A stretch of DNA of 64,000 nt from Lachnospiraceae bacterium (GTDB lineage Bacteria > Bacillota > Clostridia > Lachnospirales > Lachnospiraceae). Both the position numbers and the translations under genes were made by a program. The notes below the pieces were generated by a model that was not told where the DNA came from, made no database searches, and saw only the letters and a list, made by a program, of their open reading frames with translations. Positions 8,214 through 16,863 of the stretch are shown here, piece after piece; position 1 is the first letter of the stretch; each line of letters opens with the position of its first letter. The stretch covers positions 1 to 64,000 of the forward strand of contig JAFZMO010000010.1 of assembly GCA_017551165.1 (NCBI GenBank), in the 5' to 3' direction.

Positions 8214-8900
8214 TCATTTCTTCACTTTCGCCGCGAGAAGCGCCTTGATATCGTCATAGTGATCGCCGACAAGATCCTTGGGGAAAATGAAACCGCTGTT
8301 GCGGAACACGTACGCATAGAGCGTCGATCCGTGCTCCTTCACGCGGGTGATGCTCGAGTACTTCAACAGTCCCCGCTGTCCCTCCTGAACAACGACAAAT
8401 CCCTCCTCGCACGCGTGGTACTCCGTCGGCGTGCTCTGGGTGCGAAGGTAATTCGCGCTCTTGGCGGCGTTGATGATCGCGCGGACCGGGTAACCCCAGA
8501 TGAGGATCACGAGGAAGCAGATGAGCAGCGCCCTCTTCTGTCCGTCGAGCGCCGACCATTCGAAGACAAGCCAGACGATGCAAAGTACAAGGGCCAGCCA
8601 GAACAGCACCGACGAAAGATTGAGCAGCGTATACCGCAGGTTGAACTTCGCCAGGTCGCGGAACCGCATCATGAACGTGACGCAGAACTTCTCGGTGGTC
8701 AGCGCCTCGTCGCAGATGGCTTCATTTTCCGCACGAAGTTCCTCCTCGGTCTTCGGTGCGTTCGCGTCGCGGGCAGGCTCGGCAGCCTCCGCCGTGGTCT
8801 CCTCAGCCATATCGACCGCCTCCTCAGCGATCTCCTCAGCCGTATCGACCGTTTCCTCCGCGGTCTCCTCTTGTTTCAACAGGTCCAGGTTTTCTTCCAT
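8214..8900 (-). CDS. YcxB-like membrane protein with acidic N-terminal repeats
   Basis: A 228-residue protein of unknown role. Residues 10-45 are an acidic, repetitive segment built on EETAEE / AEEIAEEAVDMAEE. A linker precedes two close transmembrane segments (about 95-115 and 122-140). The C-terminal domain (YHACEEGFVVVQEGQRGLLKYSSITRVKEHG) resembles the YcxB family. The acidic repeats look cytoplasmic and low-complexity. It lies within the tsa operon between ribU and tsaE. The role is not predictable. Confidence 0.65.
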   Translation of the reverse strand: MEENLDLLKQEETAEETVDTAEEIAEEAVDMAEETTAEAAEPARDANAPKTEEELRAENEAICDEALTTEKFCVTFMMRFRDLAKFNLRYTLLNLSSVLFWLALVLCIVWLVFEWSALDGQKRALLICFLVILIWGYPVRAIINAAKSANYLRTQSTPTEYHACEEGFVVVQEGQRGLLKYSSITRVKEHGSTLYAYVFRNSGFIFPKDLVGDHYDDIKALLAAKVKK

Positions 8901-8919
8901 GCGATCCTCCGTGCGCAGC

Positions 8920-9690
8920 CTACTTGTGTTCGCGAAGCAGGCGGCTGATATGCTTATAGATCAACAGTGTGATAATGGAAACCACACCGTACTTCAACAG
9001 GTTGAACGGCAGTGTGCCGAAGATGATCAGCTTGCCGATCGTGGTAATTCCCGAGTTGTCCTTCGCCGCTGTCTTGACCACATCCATGTGGAACAGCTTG
9101 CCGTATGTCGGGAGCAACAGATATGCGTTCAGCAGACAGCTGCTCACCACGGCGGTCAGCGTGCCGGCTGCAAGGCTGATCCGAGCCATACGCTTGGTCG
9201 TGCGCGCGTAGTACAGGATCGCCGCCGGTACCACGTAGCAGCAGCCCATGATGAAATTGGCGAACTCGCCGATGAACACGGTCGACGTGCCGTTGAACAA
9301 CAGGTTCAAAAGAATCTTGAGGAACTCCATCAATACGCCAGCCACCGGGCCCATCGCGTAAGCTCCGATGATGATCGGGATCTCACTGAAATCCAGCTGG
9401 TAGAACGCGGGAAGTCCGGGAATCGGAAAATCAAAGAGCATCAATACGGTCGCGAGTGCCGTCATCATGGCGATCAGCGTCATGCGGCGGATCTTCAGAG
9501 ACTGGCGCTCATTCTCGCTCGTCTTCTCCCCCTTCTTCTCGCGTGCGGCGGTGATGAGCTTCTCTGCGAAAAATGCCAGCGCCAACACGAGTATAACGCA
9601 CGCAAGAGCTCCGATCAGGAACCCTACATTGTCCGCTGCGGCGGATGCGACCTTCTTCAGTGTCGCCATCCAGTTCTTCAATACAGTCAT
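8920..9690 (-). CDS. ribU: ECF transporter S component, riboflavin type (RibU-like)
   Basis: A substrate-binding membrane subunit of an energy-coupling factor transporter. The core (MALATVLMLFDFPIPGLP, YQLDFSEIPIIIGAYAMGP, FNGTSTVFIGEFANFIMG) matches RibU closely. There are six core helices plus an extra N-terminal helix (residues ~22-43) and a charged linker, so at 256 residues it is longer than typical. No FMN riboswitch is visible in the 93 bp upstream. The shared ECF ATPase/T subunits are not in this window. Confidence 0.82.
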   Translation of the reverse strand: MTVLKNWMATLKKVASAAADNVGFLIGALACVILVLALAFFAEKLITAAREKKGEKTSENERQSLKIRRMTLIAMMTALATVLMLFDFPIPGLPAFYQLDFSEIPIIIGAYAMGPVAGVLMEFLKILLNLLFNGTSTVFIGEFANFIMGCCYVVPAAILYYARTTKRMARISLAAGTLTAVVSSCLLNAYLLLPTYGKLFHMDVVKTAAKDNSGITTIGKLIIFGTLPFNLLKYGVVSIITLLIYKHISRLLREHK

Positions 9691-9783
9691 TCTCAGTGTC
9701 TCACTTTCTGCGTGTATTCGTATGCATACCTATCTGCAACTCCCCCCGGGAGTGACATTCAAATCATGTGCGCCTGTTGCGCA

Positions 9784-11097
9784 TCATTTGCCGCCCAGAC
9801 AGCTTCCGCACGGCCGGTAGCCGAGCGCCTCCGCCTCCTCTGCGGTCCCGTAGAAATAAAACCAGTTCCGGTGCATCTCGCCCGCCACGCTCTTGCAGTC
9901 GGGGCGATGATAGACCATCGAATTGCCGTTTAAGATGAACGCGACATCGTCCGGGTGCTCCACCCGCTGCGTGCCGCCGTCGCCGGCTGCCTCATACGGA
10001 TCGGTGAGCGCCGCCTTGTCGGGGAGCACGTTTCCGTCCGCGATCGCGAGCGTGATCGTTCCCTGCAGGTCGGTGCGATAGATCTTCGCACCGCTCTCCG
10101 CGAGCCGGTCGATGCATTCCTTCGTGGGATGTCCGTACTCGTTCGCGCCGACGCTGATGATCGCAAACTCAGGTTTCGCCGCGCGCAGCAGCTCCGCCGT
10201 GTTCGAGTATCGGCTGCCGTGATGGTTCACGAGGAAAATGTCATACTCCTCGATCTTCCCCTGTTTCACAAGCGCGCGTTCCCTCGCCGCGCCCGCGTCA
10301 CCCATAACAAGTATACTCGCCTTGTCAAGTGTCACCTTGATCGCGAGCGAAGTGTCCGCTCCGGTCTCGTCGTACGACTCGTCCTCCTCCCCCTCGCGGA
10401 GGTCCTCCGGCACTGCCGAGGCGAGCACGGTGACCGTACATCCGTCGCCCGACCAGGTCTGCCCGTCGCTCACGTACGTCCAGGGGATCCGGCGCTTGCG
10501 GATCATCTCCGCAAACGAGTTGTACGTCTTCGTCGTTCCGACATAATTCGGCCCCCACACCTCGTCCACGACAAACGCGGACAGCGCGCCGACGAGGCCG
10601 CTGATATGGTCGCTGTCATAGTGCGTCGCGACGACCAGCTGCAGTCTGCGTATTCCGAGCGATTTCAGAAATCCGACCACGTACGACGACGTCAGCGCAT
10701 CGCCTCCGTCGATCAGCACTGCGGTCGTCCCCGAGCAGAACAAGGTGCTGCTCCCCTCGCCGACTGAGAGGCAGTACACAGCCGTGTCGAGCTTCGGGTT
10801 GACAACGCCGTCCGCCGGCGTCACCGCCGCCTGTGTAGGCGTGGCCGCTGCCTGTGCGGGTGTTGCCGCCTGTGTCGGTGTTTCCACCGGCTGAGTCGGC
10901 GCGGTCCCCTGCGTCGGTGTCGCGGTCGGTGTGGTTCCCTGTGTCGGCGTGGCTGCATTTTCCGAGGGAGTCGGCGTCGGGGAATGCCCCGTGCCCGGCA
11001 ACTCGATCAAACCGAGCCCGAACATAAGCAACAGTCCTGCCAGTACGATGCCTGACAAGACCGCCGCAATCCATCCGTAAGTACGTCTGTTCTTCAT
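9784..11097 (-). CDS. Secreted ComEC-like metallo-beta-lactamase protein with Ada-like C-terminus
   Basis: 437 residues. A signal anchor (about 9-32) is followed by a Pro-Thr-rich linker of TPTQ/ATPTQA repeats (40-95) and a metallo-beta-lactamase domain related to the ComEC C-terminal domain. Metal ligands are in THYDSDHISG, VMGDAG and VNHHGSRYSN. The tail YHRPDCKSVAGEMH ... GYRPCGSC is an Ada-like Zn-binding module often attached to such extracellular proteins. It probably acts outside the membrane on a phosphodiester or nucleic-acid substrate; this is inferred from the family. It lies four bases after the C39-like gene. Confidence 0.8.
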   Translation of the reverse strand: MKNRRTYGWIAAVLSGIVLAGLLLMFGLGLIELPGTGHSPTPTPSENAATPTQGTTPTATPTQGTAPTQPVETPTQAATPAQAAATPTQAAVTPADGVVNPKLDTAVYCLSVGEGSSTLFCSGTTAVLIDGGDALTSSYVVGFLKSLGIRRLQLVVATHYDSDHISGLVGALSAFVVDEVWGPNYVGTTKTYNSFAEMIRKRRIPWTYVSDGQTWSGDGCTVTVLASAVPEDLREGEEDESYDETGADTSLAIKVTLDKASILVMGDAGAARERALVKQGKIEEYDIFLVNHHGSRYSNTAELLRAAKPEFAIISVGANEYGHPTKECIDRLAESGAKIYRTDLQGTITLAIADGNVLPDKAALTDPYEAAGDGGTQRVEHPDDVAFILNGNSMVYHRPDCKSVAGEMHRNWFYFYGTAEEAEALGYRPCGSCLGGK

Positions 11098-11101
11098 AGC
11101 G

Positions 11102-11623
11102 TTACTTCAAAATATACCCCACGATCAAACAGTGCTTCTTCACGCACTCGCGCAGTGTCTTGCACACGCGCGGCTCGGAGACGTTGCTCCAGCGGTTGTA
11201 GACGAGATAGGTCCCGTCCTCCTGCTTCACGTAGAAGATGAAATGGCCGCCGCCGAAGATCGGGCGCTTGACCCAGTAGGCGATCACGCCGCTCTCCGCC
11301 TCCGACAGTTTCTTGTACGAGAGCGTCATGCGGTTCTTCACGCCGAAGTGGCGCAGGCAGTACCCCATGCTGAACGGAAACGTTCCGAACGCAGCGCAGA
11401 AAGGCGCCGACGTGAGTTCCATGTAGCGCAGGATGCGCGCAAAATCAGGCTCGAGGCCCTTGTAGCGCATCGCGTTGTAGAGAGCAAGCGGGCCGCAGCC
11501 GACAGCACCGACCGAGCGAAGCCCGTACGGCACGTGACGGAGCACGCCGACGTCCTGACCGTTCAGAAACGGCGCGGGCAGCTCCACCTGCTGATGAATC
11601 TTGTAATGAGACGGAAAATACAT
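11102..11623 (-). CDS. C39-like papain-fold cysteine peptidase
   Basis: A 173-residue protein. The catalytic cysteine lies in GAVGCGPLALYNAMRYKG and the histidine in GGGHFIFYVKQEDG, followed by YNRWSN: the Peptidase_C39_2 pattern. No signal peptide is visible, so it may be cytosolic. The start at 11623 overlaps the pfkA stop as TAATG, so it is translationally coupled to pfkA. Substrate is unknown. Tail-gating with the extracellular MBL gene suggests co-expression but not a shared pathway. Confidence 0.7.
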   Translation of the reverse strand: MYFPSHYKIHQQVELPAPFLNGQDVGVLRHVPYGLRSVGAVGCGPLALYNAMRYKGLEPDFARILRYMELTSAPFCAAFGTFPFSMGYCLRHFGVKNRMTLSYKKLSEAESGVIAYWVKRPIFGGGHFIFYVKQEDGTYLVYNRWSNVSEPRVCKTLRECVKKHCLIVGYILK

Positions 11624-12615
11624 TATCTGCACAGCTTTCTGGAAATATCCCAAAGAGAGGTGTCAATGTCCTTCTTCATGGAGATCGCCTCCGCGAGATC
11701 CATGTCGGTGAACTCACCCTGACGGAAGCATACCGCACGGTTGGACTGGCCTGCGAGCAACAGCTCCACGGCAAGGGAGCCCATCGCCGAAGCGAACACG
11801 CGGTCACGGCAGGTCGGGCTGCCGCCTCTCTGAATGTAGCCGATGATGGTCGCGCGGGTCTCGAGGCCGGTGGCTGCTTCGATGCGCTTCGCCATACCGT
11901 TCGAGTCGCCGACGCCCTCGGCGTTGATGATGATATGCAACTTCTTGCCGAGCTTCTTGCGCTCGGCGATGCGGTCGATGATCGCCTGCTCCTCGTAGTC
12001 GTAACGCTCGGGGATCAGGATCTCCTCGGCACCGTTGGCGATACCGCACCACAGGGCGATATGGCCGGCCTTGCGGCCCATAACCTCAATGATACTGCAG
12101 CGCTCATGCGAGGTCGACGTGTCACGGACGCGGTCGATGGCGTCCATGGCGGTGTTGAGAGCGGTGTCAAAACCGATCGTGTAATCGGAGCTCGCAACGT
12201 CGAGGTCGATCGTTCCGGGAAGGGCGATCACGTTGATGCCGTGCTTGGAGATCTCCAGAGCACCGCGGTACGAGCCGTCGCCGCCGATCACCACGAGCGC
12301 ATCGATGCCGTTCTTGCGGCAGATGTTGGCCGCCTTCTCAGGACCGGCCGGATTCATCATCTCCGGGCAACGCGCCGTATACAGGATCGTGCCGCCGCGC
12401 TGAATGATATCCGCCACGCTGCGCGTCTCCATATCGATGAAATCTTCCTCGAGAAGTCCCGAGTATCCTCGGCGGATACCCTTGACCTTCATACCCGCAT
12501 GCACCGCGGTACGCACTACCGCACGCACTGCCGCGTTCATGCCGGGCGCGTCACCGCCGCTCGTAAGAACGCCGATCGTCATAACTTCCTCTTTTTTTCC
12601 TTTGAACAGACCCAT
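11623..12615 (-). CDS. pfkA: ATP-dependent 6-phosphofructokinase
   Basis: Phosphorylates fructose 6-phosphate in glycolysis. TIGVLTSGGDAPGMNAAVRAVVR, GGDGSYRGA (Gly at the ATP-type position) and IEVMGRKAGHIAL are present. The catalytic loop reads GTIDLD where most bacterial enzymes have TIDND; both aspartates remain. The start at 12615 has GGAGG upstream; 12582 (MTIGVL) also has GAGGA and matches most homologues, so it is the alternative. It follows dnaE by 57 bp. Confidence 0.93.
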   Translation of the reverse strand: MGLFKGKKEEVMTIGVLTSGGDAPGMNAAVRAVVRTAVHAGMKVKGIRRGYSGLLEEDFIDMETRSVADIIQRGGTILYTARCPEMMNPAGPEKAANICRKNGIDALVVIGGDGSYRGALEISKHGINVIALPGTIDLDVASSDYTIGFDTALNTAMDAIDRVRDTSTSHERCSIIEVMGRKAGHIALWCGIANGAEEILIPERYDYEEQAIIDRIAERKKLGKKLHIIINAEGVGDSNGMAKRIEAATGLETRATIIGYIQRGGSPTCRDRVFASAMGSLAVELLLAGQSNRAVCFRQGEFTDMDLAEAISMKKDIDTSLWDISRKLCR

Positions 12616-12672
12616 TGTTTTTGCCTCCAAACCATTACTCGTTTCTATATTTCCAATCGTAATACGCACGAT

Positions 12673-15600
12673 CTATCGCGCCTTCTCAAACGCATTCTGG
12701 TAGGTGAACGCGATGCGCTCCGCCCCGTACTCCTTCGTGAGCCGGTCGAGCAACCCGTCCTCGGGGTTGACCATCACGCCGCGCGGAAGGTTCCGCACCT
12801 GCTTCTCTGCGACGCACACGGCTGCCACGGGAACGTTGCCGTCGCTTCCGGCCAGCAGCTCCGTGAGATGTGCGAAGTCCGCCTCGCACTCGGACACGTT
12901 CGCGTAACGGATCCACATTTTCCGAGGGACCTCGGAAAATGAGCACATGCGGGAGAACAGAAGCTTCGCCGGCTTGTCCTCCTCCACGCTCGCGCGGCCC
13001 ATCAGGAAGATCTTGCTGTCCTGCACAAATTGTGTGCGGTTGCGCTCGTAGTCCTTCGGGAACACCAGCACCTCGGCCGTTCCGACCATGTCCTCGATGG
13101 TCAGGAAAGCCATGATGGAATTGCTCTTCGTCGTCTTCGTCGTGATGCCCTTCAGAAGTCCTCCGATGACGTACGTCTCACCGTCCTTCACGTTCGGCAT
13201 GCCCGTCGTCTCGTCGAGGTTGAAATCGATCGTCTGCGCCGTCACCTGCTTCTGCCACAGCTCCAGGTCCGCCTCGAGCGGGTGGCCGCTGATGTAGATG
13301 CCGAGCACCTCCTTCTCGAACGCGAGCATCTCCTCCTTGGAGTACTCACCGCAGTCGGGAAATGCCTCGCCCGGCTTCTCGTCGTTGTCCATGAAATCGA
13401 ACAGCGACATCTGCCCCGTCAGCTGCTTCTTGCGGTCGGACGCGGTGCCGTCGACGATCGCGGCGTACGCCTGCATCATCTGCTTGCGCGTACCGGGCAG
13501 GTTGTCGAATGCGCCCGCCTTGATGAAGTTTTCGATCGTTCTCTTGTTGGCCTCGCGGCCGTTCATTCTCGTGATGAAATCCGTGAGCGTCACAAACGGT
13601 CCGTTGCTCTCGCGCTCTCTCACGATCGCGTCGATGACCTGCGCGCCGAGTCCGCGGATGGCCGAGAGGCCGTACCGGATGGCCTTCTTCCCGTCCGCCG
13701 TACGCCCGACGTTGAACTCCGCAACGCCCTCGTTGATGTCGGGCGGCAACAGCGCGATGCCCATGGAGCGAAGGTTCGCGATGTAGCCCGAGACCTTATC
13801 GCCGTTGTCGATGACGGACGTCATCAGCGCCGCCATGAACTCCGCGGGATAATATTTCTTCAGATACGCCGTGCGGTACGCGACTACCGCGTAGCAAGCG
13901 GCGTGGGACTTGTTAAACGCATAGCTCGCAAAATCGGTCATCTCGTCGAAAATGCGGTTCGCGATCTCCTCGGGGATGCCGTTGGCCACGCAGCCGGGCA
14001 CGCCCGCTGCCTCGTTGCCGTAGACGAAGTTCTGGCGCTCCTTCGCCATCACGTCCGCCTTCTTCTTGCTCATCGCGCGTCGAACGAGATCGCTTCGGCC
14101 GAAGCTGTAGCCCGCGAGCTCACGCACGATCTGCATAACCTGCTCCTGGTACACGATACATCCGTACGTCGCCTCCAGGATCGGTCTTAGCTGCTCGCAC
14201 TCGTAGGTGATGTGCTCCTGGTCGTCCTTGCCCGCGATGTACTTCGGGATGAAGTCCATCGGGCCCGGGCGGTACAGACTGATGCCGGCGATAACATCCT
14301 CAAGGCACCTCGGCTTCAGTTCCTTCATGAACGCTTTCATGCCGGCACTTTCCAGCTGGAAGATACCCTCCGTCTTGCCGGAGGAGATCAGGTCGTAGAC
14401 CGCGAGGTCGTCGTAGGATATTTTCTCAATGTCGAAATCCGGTCTCTCCGCGCGGATCATGTCCTCCGCGTCCTTGATCACCGTGAGTGTGCGAAGCCCC
14501 AGGAAGTCCATCTTGAGAAGTCCGAGGCTCTCGAGAGTCGTCATCGTGTACTGCGTCGTGATCGTTCCGTCGGCTGAGCGTGACAACGGCACGAACTCGT
14601 CCGCCGGCGCCGGTGCGATGACCACGCCCGCCGCGTGCATCGACGTGTGGCGGGGCAGGCCCTCCAGGCGTCTTGCGTAGCTGATCAGCTTGGCGATCTC
14701 GGGGTCGCTTCCGACGAGATCCGACAGCTCGCGGTTGACGTCAAGCGCCTTCCGGATGCTCATGCCGAGCTCCATCGGCACCATCTTCGCGACGGCGTCG
14801 ACGCGGGCGTACGGAAGGTCCATCGCCCGTCCGACGTCGCGGATGACGCCGCGCGCCTGCAGCGTACCGAAGGTCACGATCTGCACCACGTGGTCCGCGC
14901 CGTAGCGCCTCACAACGTAGTCGATCACCTCCTGGCGACGCTCATAACAGAAATCTACGTCGATATCGGGCATCGTCTGGCGCTCCGGGTTGAGGAATCG
15001 CTCGAAAATGAGCGAGTACCGGATCGGATCGATGTCCGTGATCTTCAATGCATATGCGACAATACTTCCGGCGCCGCTGCCTCGGCCCGGTCCGACCGGA
15101 ATGTCGTGGTCCTTCGCGTAGCGGATGAAATCCCACACGATCAGGAAGTAGTCGACAAATCCCATGTCACGGATCGTCGTGAGCTCGTAGGTCAGTCTCT
15201 CCTCGTGCTCCTCGTAATTATCAGGGTAGCGTTCCTTCAGACCTGCGCGGCACAGCTGCTCCAGATACTCGTACGCCGTCAGTCCGTCCGGCACCTCGAA
15301 CACGGGCAGCTTGTACTGTCCGAACGTGATCTCGACATGGCAGCGGTCCGAGATCTTCTTCGTGTTCGCGAGCGCCTCGGGCGCGTACGGGAACAGCGCC
15401 GCCATCTCCTCCGCGGACTTCATGTAGTACTGTCCGCCCTCGTAGCGCATGCGGTCCTCGTCCTGCACCTTCGCCTGCGTCTGGATGCACAGCAGCACGT
15501 CGTGCGCCTCCCAGTCGTCGGCGTTCACGTAGTGGATATCGTTCGTGCACACGAGCGGGATGCCCGTCTCCTTGTTCATCCGAAGAAGCGACTGGTTGAC

Positions 15601-16155
15601 CAGCTTCTGCTCCGGGATCCCGTGATCCTGCAGCTCGAGGAAGAAGTTGTCCTCACCGAAGATACCCTGCAGGCGCTTTGCGCACGCCACGGCATCCTCA
15701 TAAAGCCCCATCTGCAGCAACGACGGGATCTCTCCCGCGAGACATGCGGACAGCGCGATAATGCCCTCGTGGTACGTCTCCAACAAGTCGTAGTCCACGC
15801 GGGGCTTATAGTAAAATCCTTCGGTAAATCCTTTGGATACGATCTTCATCAGATTGCGGTAGCCGGTGTCATTTTCCGCAAGAAGGACCATGTGGTAATA
15901 GCGCTTCTCGTTGACCGTCCCCGTCTTGTCGAACCGTGATCCCTGCGCGACGTACACCTCACAGCCGATGACCGGCTTGATGCCCTCGTCGAGGCAGGCC
16001 TTATAGAAATCAATGACGCCGTACATCACGCCGTGATCCGTGATGGCGAGCGCGTCCATACCGAGTTCCTTCGCCCGGCGGACCATCTCTTTGATCTTCC
16101 CGGAACCGTCCAGGAGACTGTATTCCGTATGTACATGAAGATGCGTAAAATCCAT
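12673..16155 (-). CDS. dnaE: DNA polymerase III alpha subunit DnaE
   Basis: Replicative polymerase, 1160 residues. The N-terminal PHP domain begins FTHLHVHTEYSLLDG. The polymerase core carries the catalytic aspartates in MPDIDVDFCYERRQEVIDYV, followed by the helix-hairpin-helix (YRPGPMDFIPKYIAGK ... YQEQVMQIV) and a C-terminal OB fold (GLLKGITTKTTKSNSIMAFLTIEDM). The start at 16155 has AAAGGAGA seven bases upstream. This is the DnaE type, with no exonuclease insertion in PHP as in PolC. The coding sequence contains a perfect 26-bp palindrome at 12916-12941. Confidence 0.96.
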   Translation of the reverse strand: MDFTHLHVHTEYSLLDGSGKIKEMVRRAKELGMDALAITDHGVMYGVIDFYKACLDEGIKPVIGCEVYVAQGSRFDKTGTVNEKRYYHMVLLAENDTGYRNLMKIVSKGFTEGFYYKPRVDYDLLETYHEGIIALSACLAGEIPSLLQMGLYEDAVACAKRLQGIFGEDNFFLELQDHGIPEQKLVNQSLLRMNKETGIPLVCTNDIHYVNADDWEAHDVLLCIQTQAKVQDEDRMRYEGGQYYMKSAEEMAALFPYAPEALANTKKISDRCHVEITFGQYKLPVFEVPDGLTAYEYLEQLCRAGLKERYPDNYEEHEERLTYELTTIRDMGFVDYFLIVWDFIRYAKDHDIPVGPGRGSGAGSIVAYALKITDIDPIRYSLIFERFLNPERQTMPDIDVDFCYERRQEVIDYVVRRYGADHVVQIVTFGTLQARGVIRDVGRAMDLPYARVDAVAKMVPMELGMSIRKALDVNRELSDLVGSDPEIAKLISYARRLEGLPRHTSMHAAGVVIAPAPADEFVPLSRSADGTITTQYTMTTLESLGLLKMDFLGLRTLTVIKDAEDMIRAERPDFDIEKISYDDLAVYDLISSGKTEGIFQLESAGMKAFMKELKPRCLEDVIAGISLYRPGPMDFIPKYIAGKDDQEHITYECEQLRPILEATYGCIVYQEQVMQIVRELAGYSFGRSDLVRRAMSKKKADVMAKERQNFVYGNEAAGVPGCVANGIPEEIANRIFDEMTDFASYAFNKSHAACYAVVAYRTAYLKKYYPAEFMAALMTSVIDNGDKVSGYIANLRSMGIALLPPDINEGVAEFNVGRTADGKKAIRYGLSAIRGLGAQVIDAIVRERESNGPFVTLTDFITRMNGREANKRTIENFIKAGAFDNLPGTRKQMMQAYAAIVDGTASDRKKQLTGQMSLFDFMDNDEKPGEAFPDCGEYSKEEMLAFEKEVLGIYISGHPLEADLELWQKQVTAQTIDFNLDETTGMPNVKDGETYVIGGLLKGITTKTTKSNSIMAFLTIEDMVGTAEVLVFPKDYERNRTQFVQDSKIFLMGRASVEEDKPAKLLFSRMCSFSEVPRKMWIRYANVSECEADFAHLTELLAGSDGNVPVAAVCVAEKQVRNLPRGVMVNPEDGLLDRLTKEYGAERIAFTYQNAFEKAR
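12916..12941. repeat. Perfect inverted repeat of the CATTTTCC word inside dnaE
   Basis: Arms CATTTTCCGAGG (12916-12927) and CCTCGGAAAATG (12930-12941) are perfectly complementary with a 2-bp spacer. It codes for the segment around FSEVPRKMW of DnaE. It is two copies of the overrepresented octamer facing each other. Confidence 0.9.
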
Positions 16156-16195
16156 ATCGTCTCCTTTCTTTCCGAGGCTGAGCCTATACAGAGAT

Positions 16196-16224
16196 AGTAT
16201 ACCATTTTGCGAGTCGATAATCAA
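16196..16224 (-). promoter_or_regulatory. Promoter of dnaE-pfkA
   Basis: On the minus strand TTGATT (16219-16224) and TATACT (16196-16201) are 17 bp apart, about 40 bp before the dnaE start. It follows directly on a terminator for the upstream gene. Confidence 0.7.
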
Positions 16225-16253
16225 GAAAAAAGAGAGGACATCTCAGTCCTCTC
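16225..16253 (-). terminator. Intrinsic terminator of the ybaK-like gene
   Basis: The stem GAGAGGAC/GTCCTCTC (16246-16253 with 16232-16239) is followed on the minus strand by TTTTTTC. The 5' arm lies inside the last codons and stop of the YbaK-like gene. Confidence 0.85.
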
Positions 16254-16818
16254 CCACCAGATGAACCGTACGAAAATCGTGTCCCGTCGACGGCAGAAAT
16301 CGCTCGATCACATCGGCTGTCCGAAGCTTCAGACTCGAGGTGCAAACGCACGGGTGACACCCCAGAAATTCGTCCGCGAGCACATCCTCGTCGATCAGCA
16401 GCTGCACCGCCTTGCCGGTGTCGTTCATCAGCCCCATGATGCTCACCGCGCCCGGCTCGATGTCGAGGTACTTGAGCATGTCCTCCGGGTCTGCGAACGA
16501 GAGTCTCGCGGAGTTGATCTGCGATGACAGTTCCTTCGTCTTGAACTTCTTGTCGCCCGGCATCATCAGCAGGTAGAACTGCGTCTTCTGCCGGTTGCAC
16601 AGAAACAGGTTCTTGCAGATGATCACGCCGAGCACCTTGTCGATCTCGTTGCACGCCTCCATGTTGTCCGCCCGCTCGTGATCGGTCCGATAGAAAGGGA
16701 TGCCGAGATCGTCGAGGTAGTCGTAGGTGCGCACCTCGCGCGGCAGCCTCCCGGTCACATCCGCCGGGCGGCCTTCGTAAAGTGTCATCGCATCCTGCGT
16801 TTCGTTCTGCTGTTCCAT
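16243..16818 (-). CDS. YbaK/ProX-type aminoacyl-tRNA deacylase
   Basis: 191 residues of the YbaK/EbsC/PrdX fold, which hydrolyses mischarged tRNA (for example Ala-tRNA-Pro) in trans. Characteristic features are YDYLDDLGIPFYRTDHERAD, NEIDKVLGVIICKNLFL, the LDIEPGAVSIMGLMND block, and the ending CHPCVCTSSLKLRTADVIERF. The sequence order matches the PrdX/ProXp-ala branch. It has GAGGGG upstream and follows the fusion gene by 45 bp. Its exact tRNA substrate cannot be told. Confidence 0.82.
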   Translation of the reverse strand: MEQQNETQDAMTLYEGRPADVTGRLPREVRTYDYLDDLGIPFYRTDHERADNMEACNEIDKVLGVIICKNLFLCNRQKTQFYLLMMPGDKKFKTKELSSQINSARLSFADPEDMLKYLDIEPGAVSIMGLMNDTGKAVQLLIDEDVLADEFLGCHPCVCTSSLKLRTADVIERFLPSTGHDFRTVHLVGED

Positions 16819-16863
16819 GGTTGTATTCCCCTCTGTTTGATTCCTTCCGTCGCCGGTCCGCTC

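Noticed and set aside
9691..9783. FMN riboswitch before ribU
   Set aside because: The region is only 93 bp and lacks the conserved RFN-element segments.
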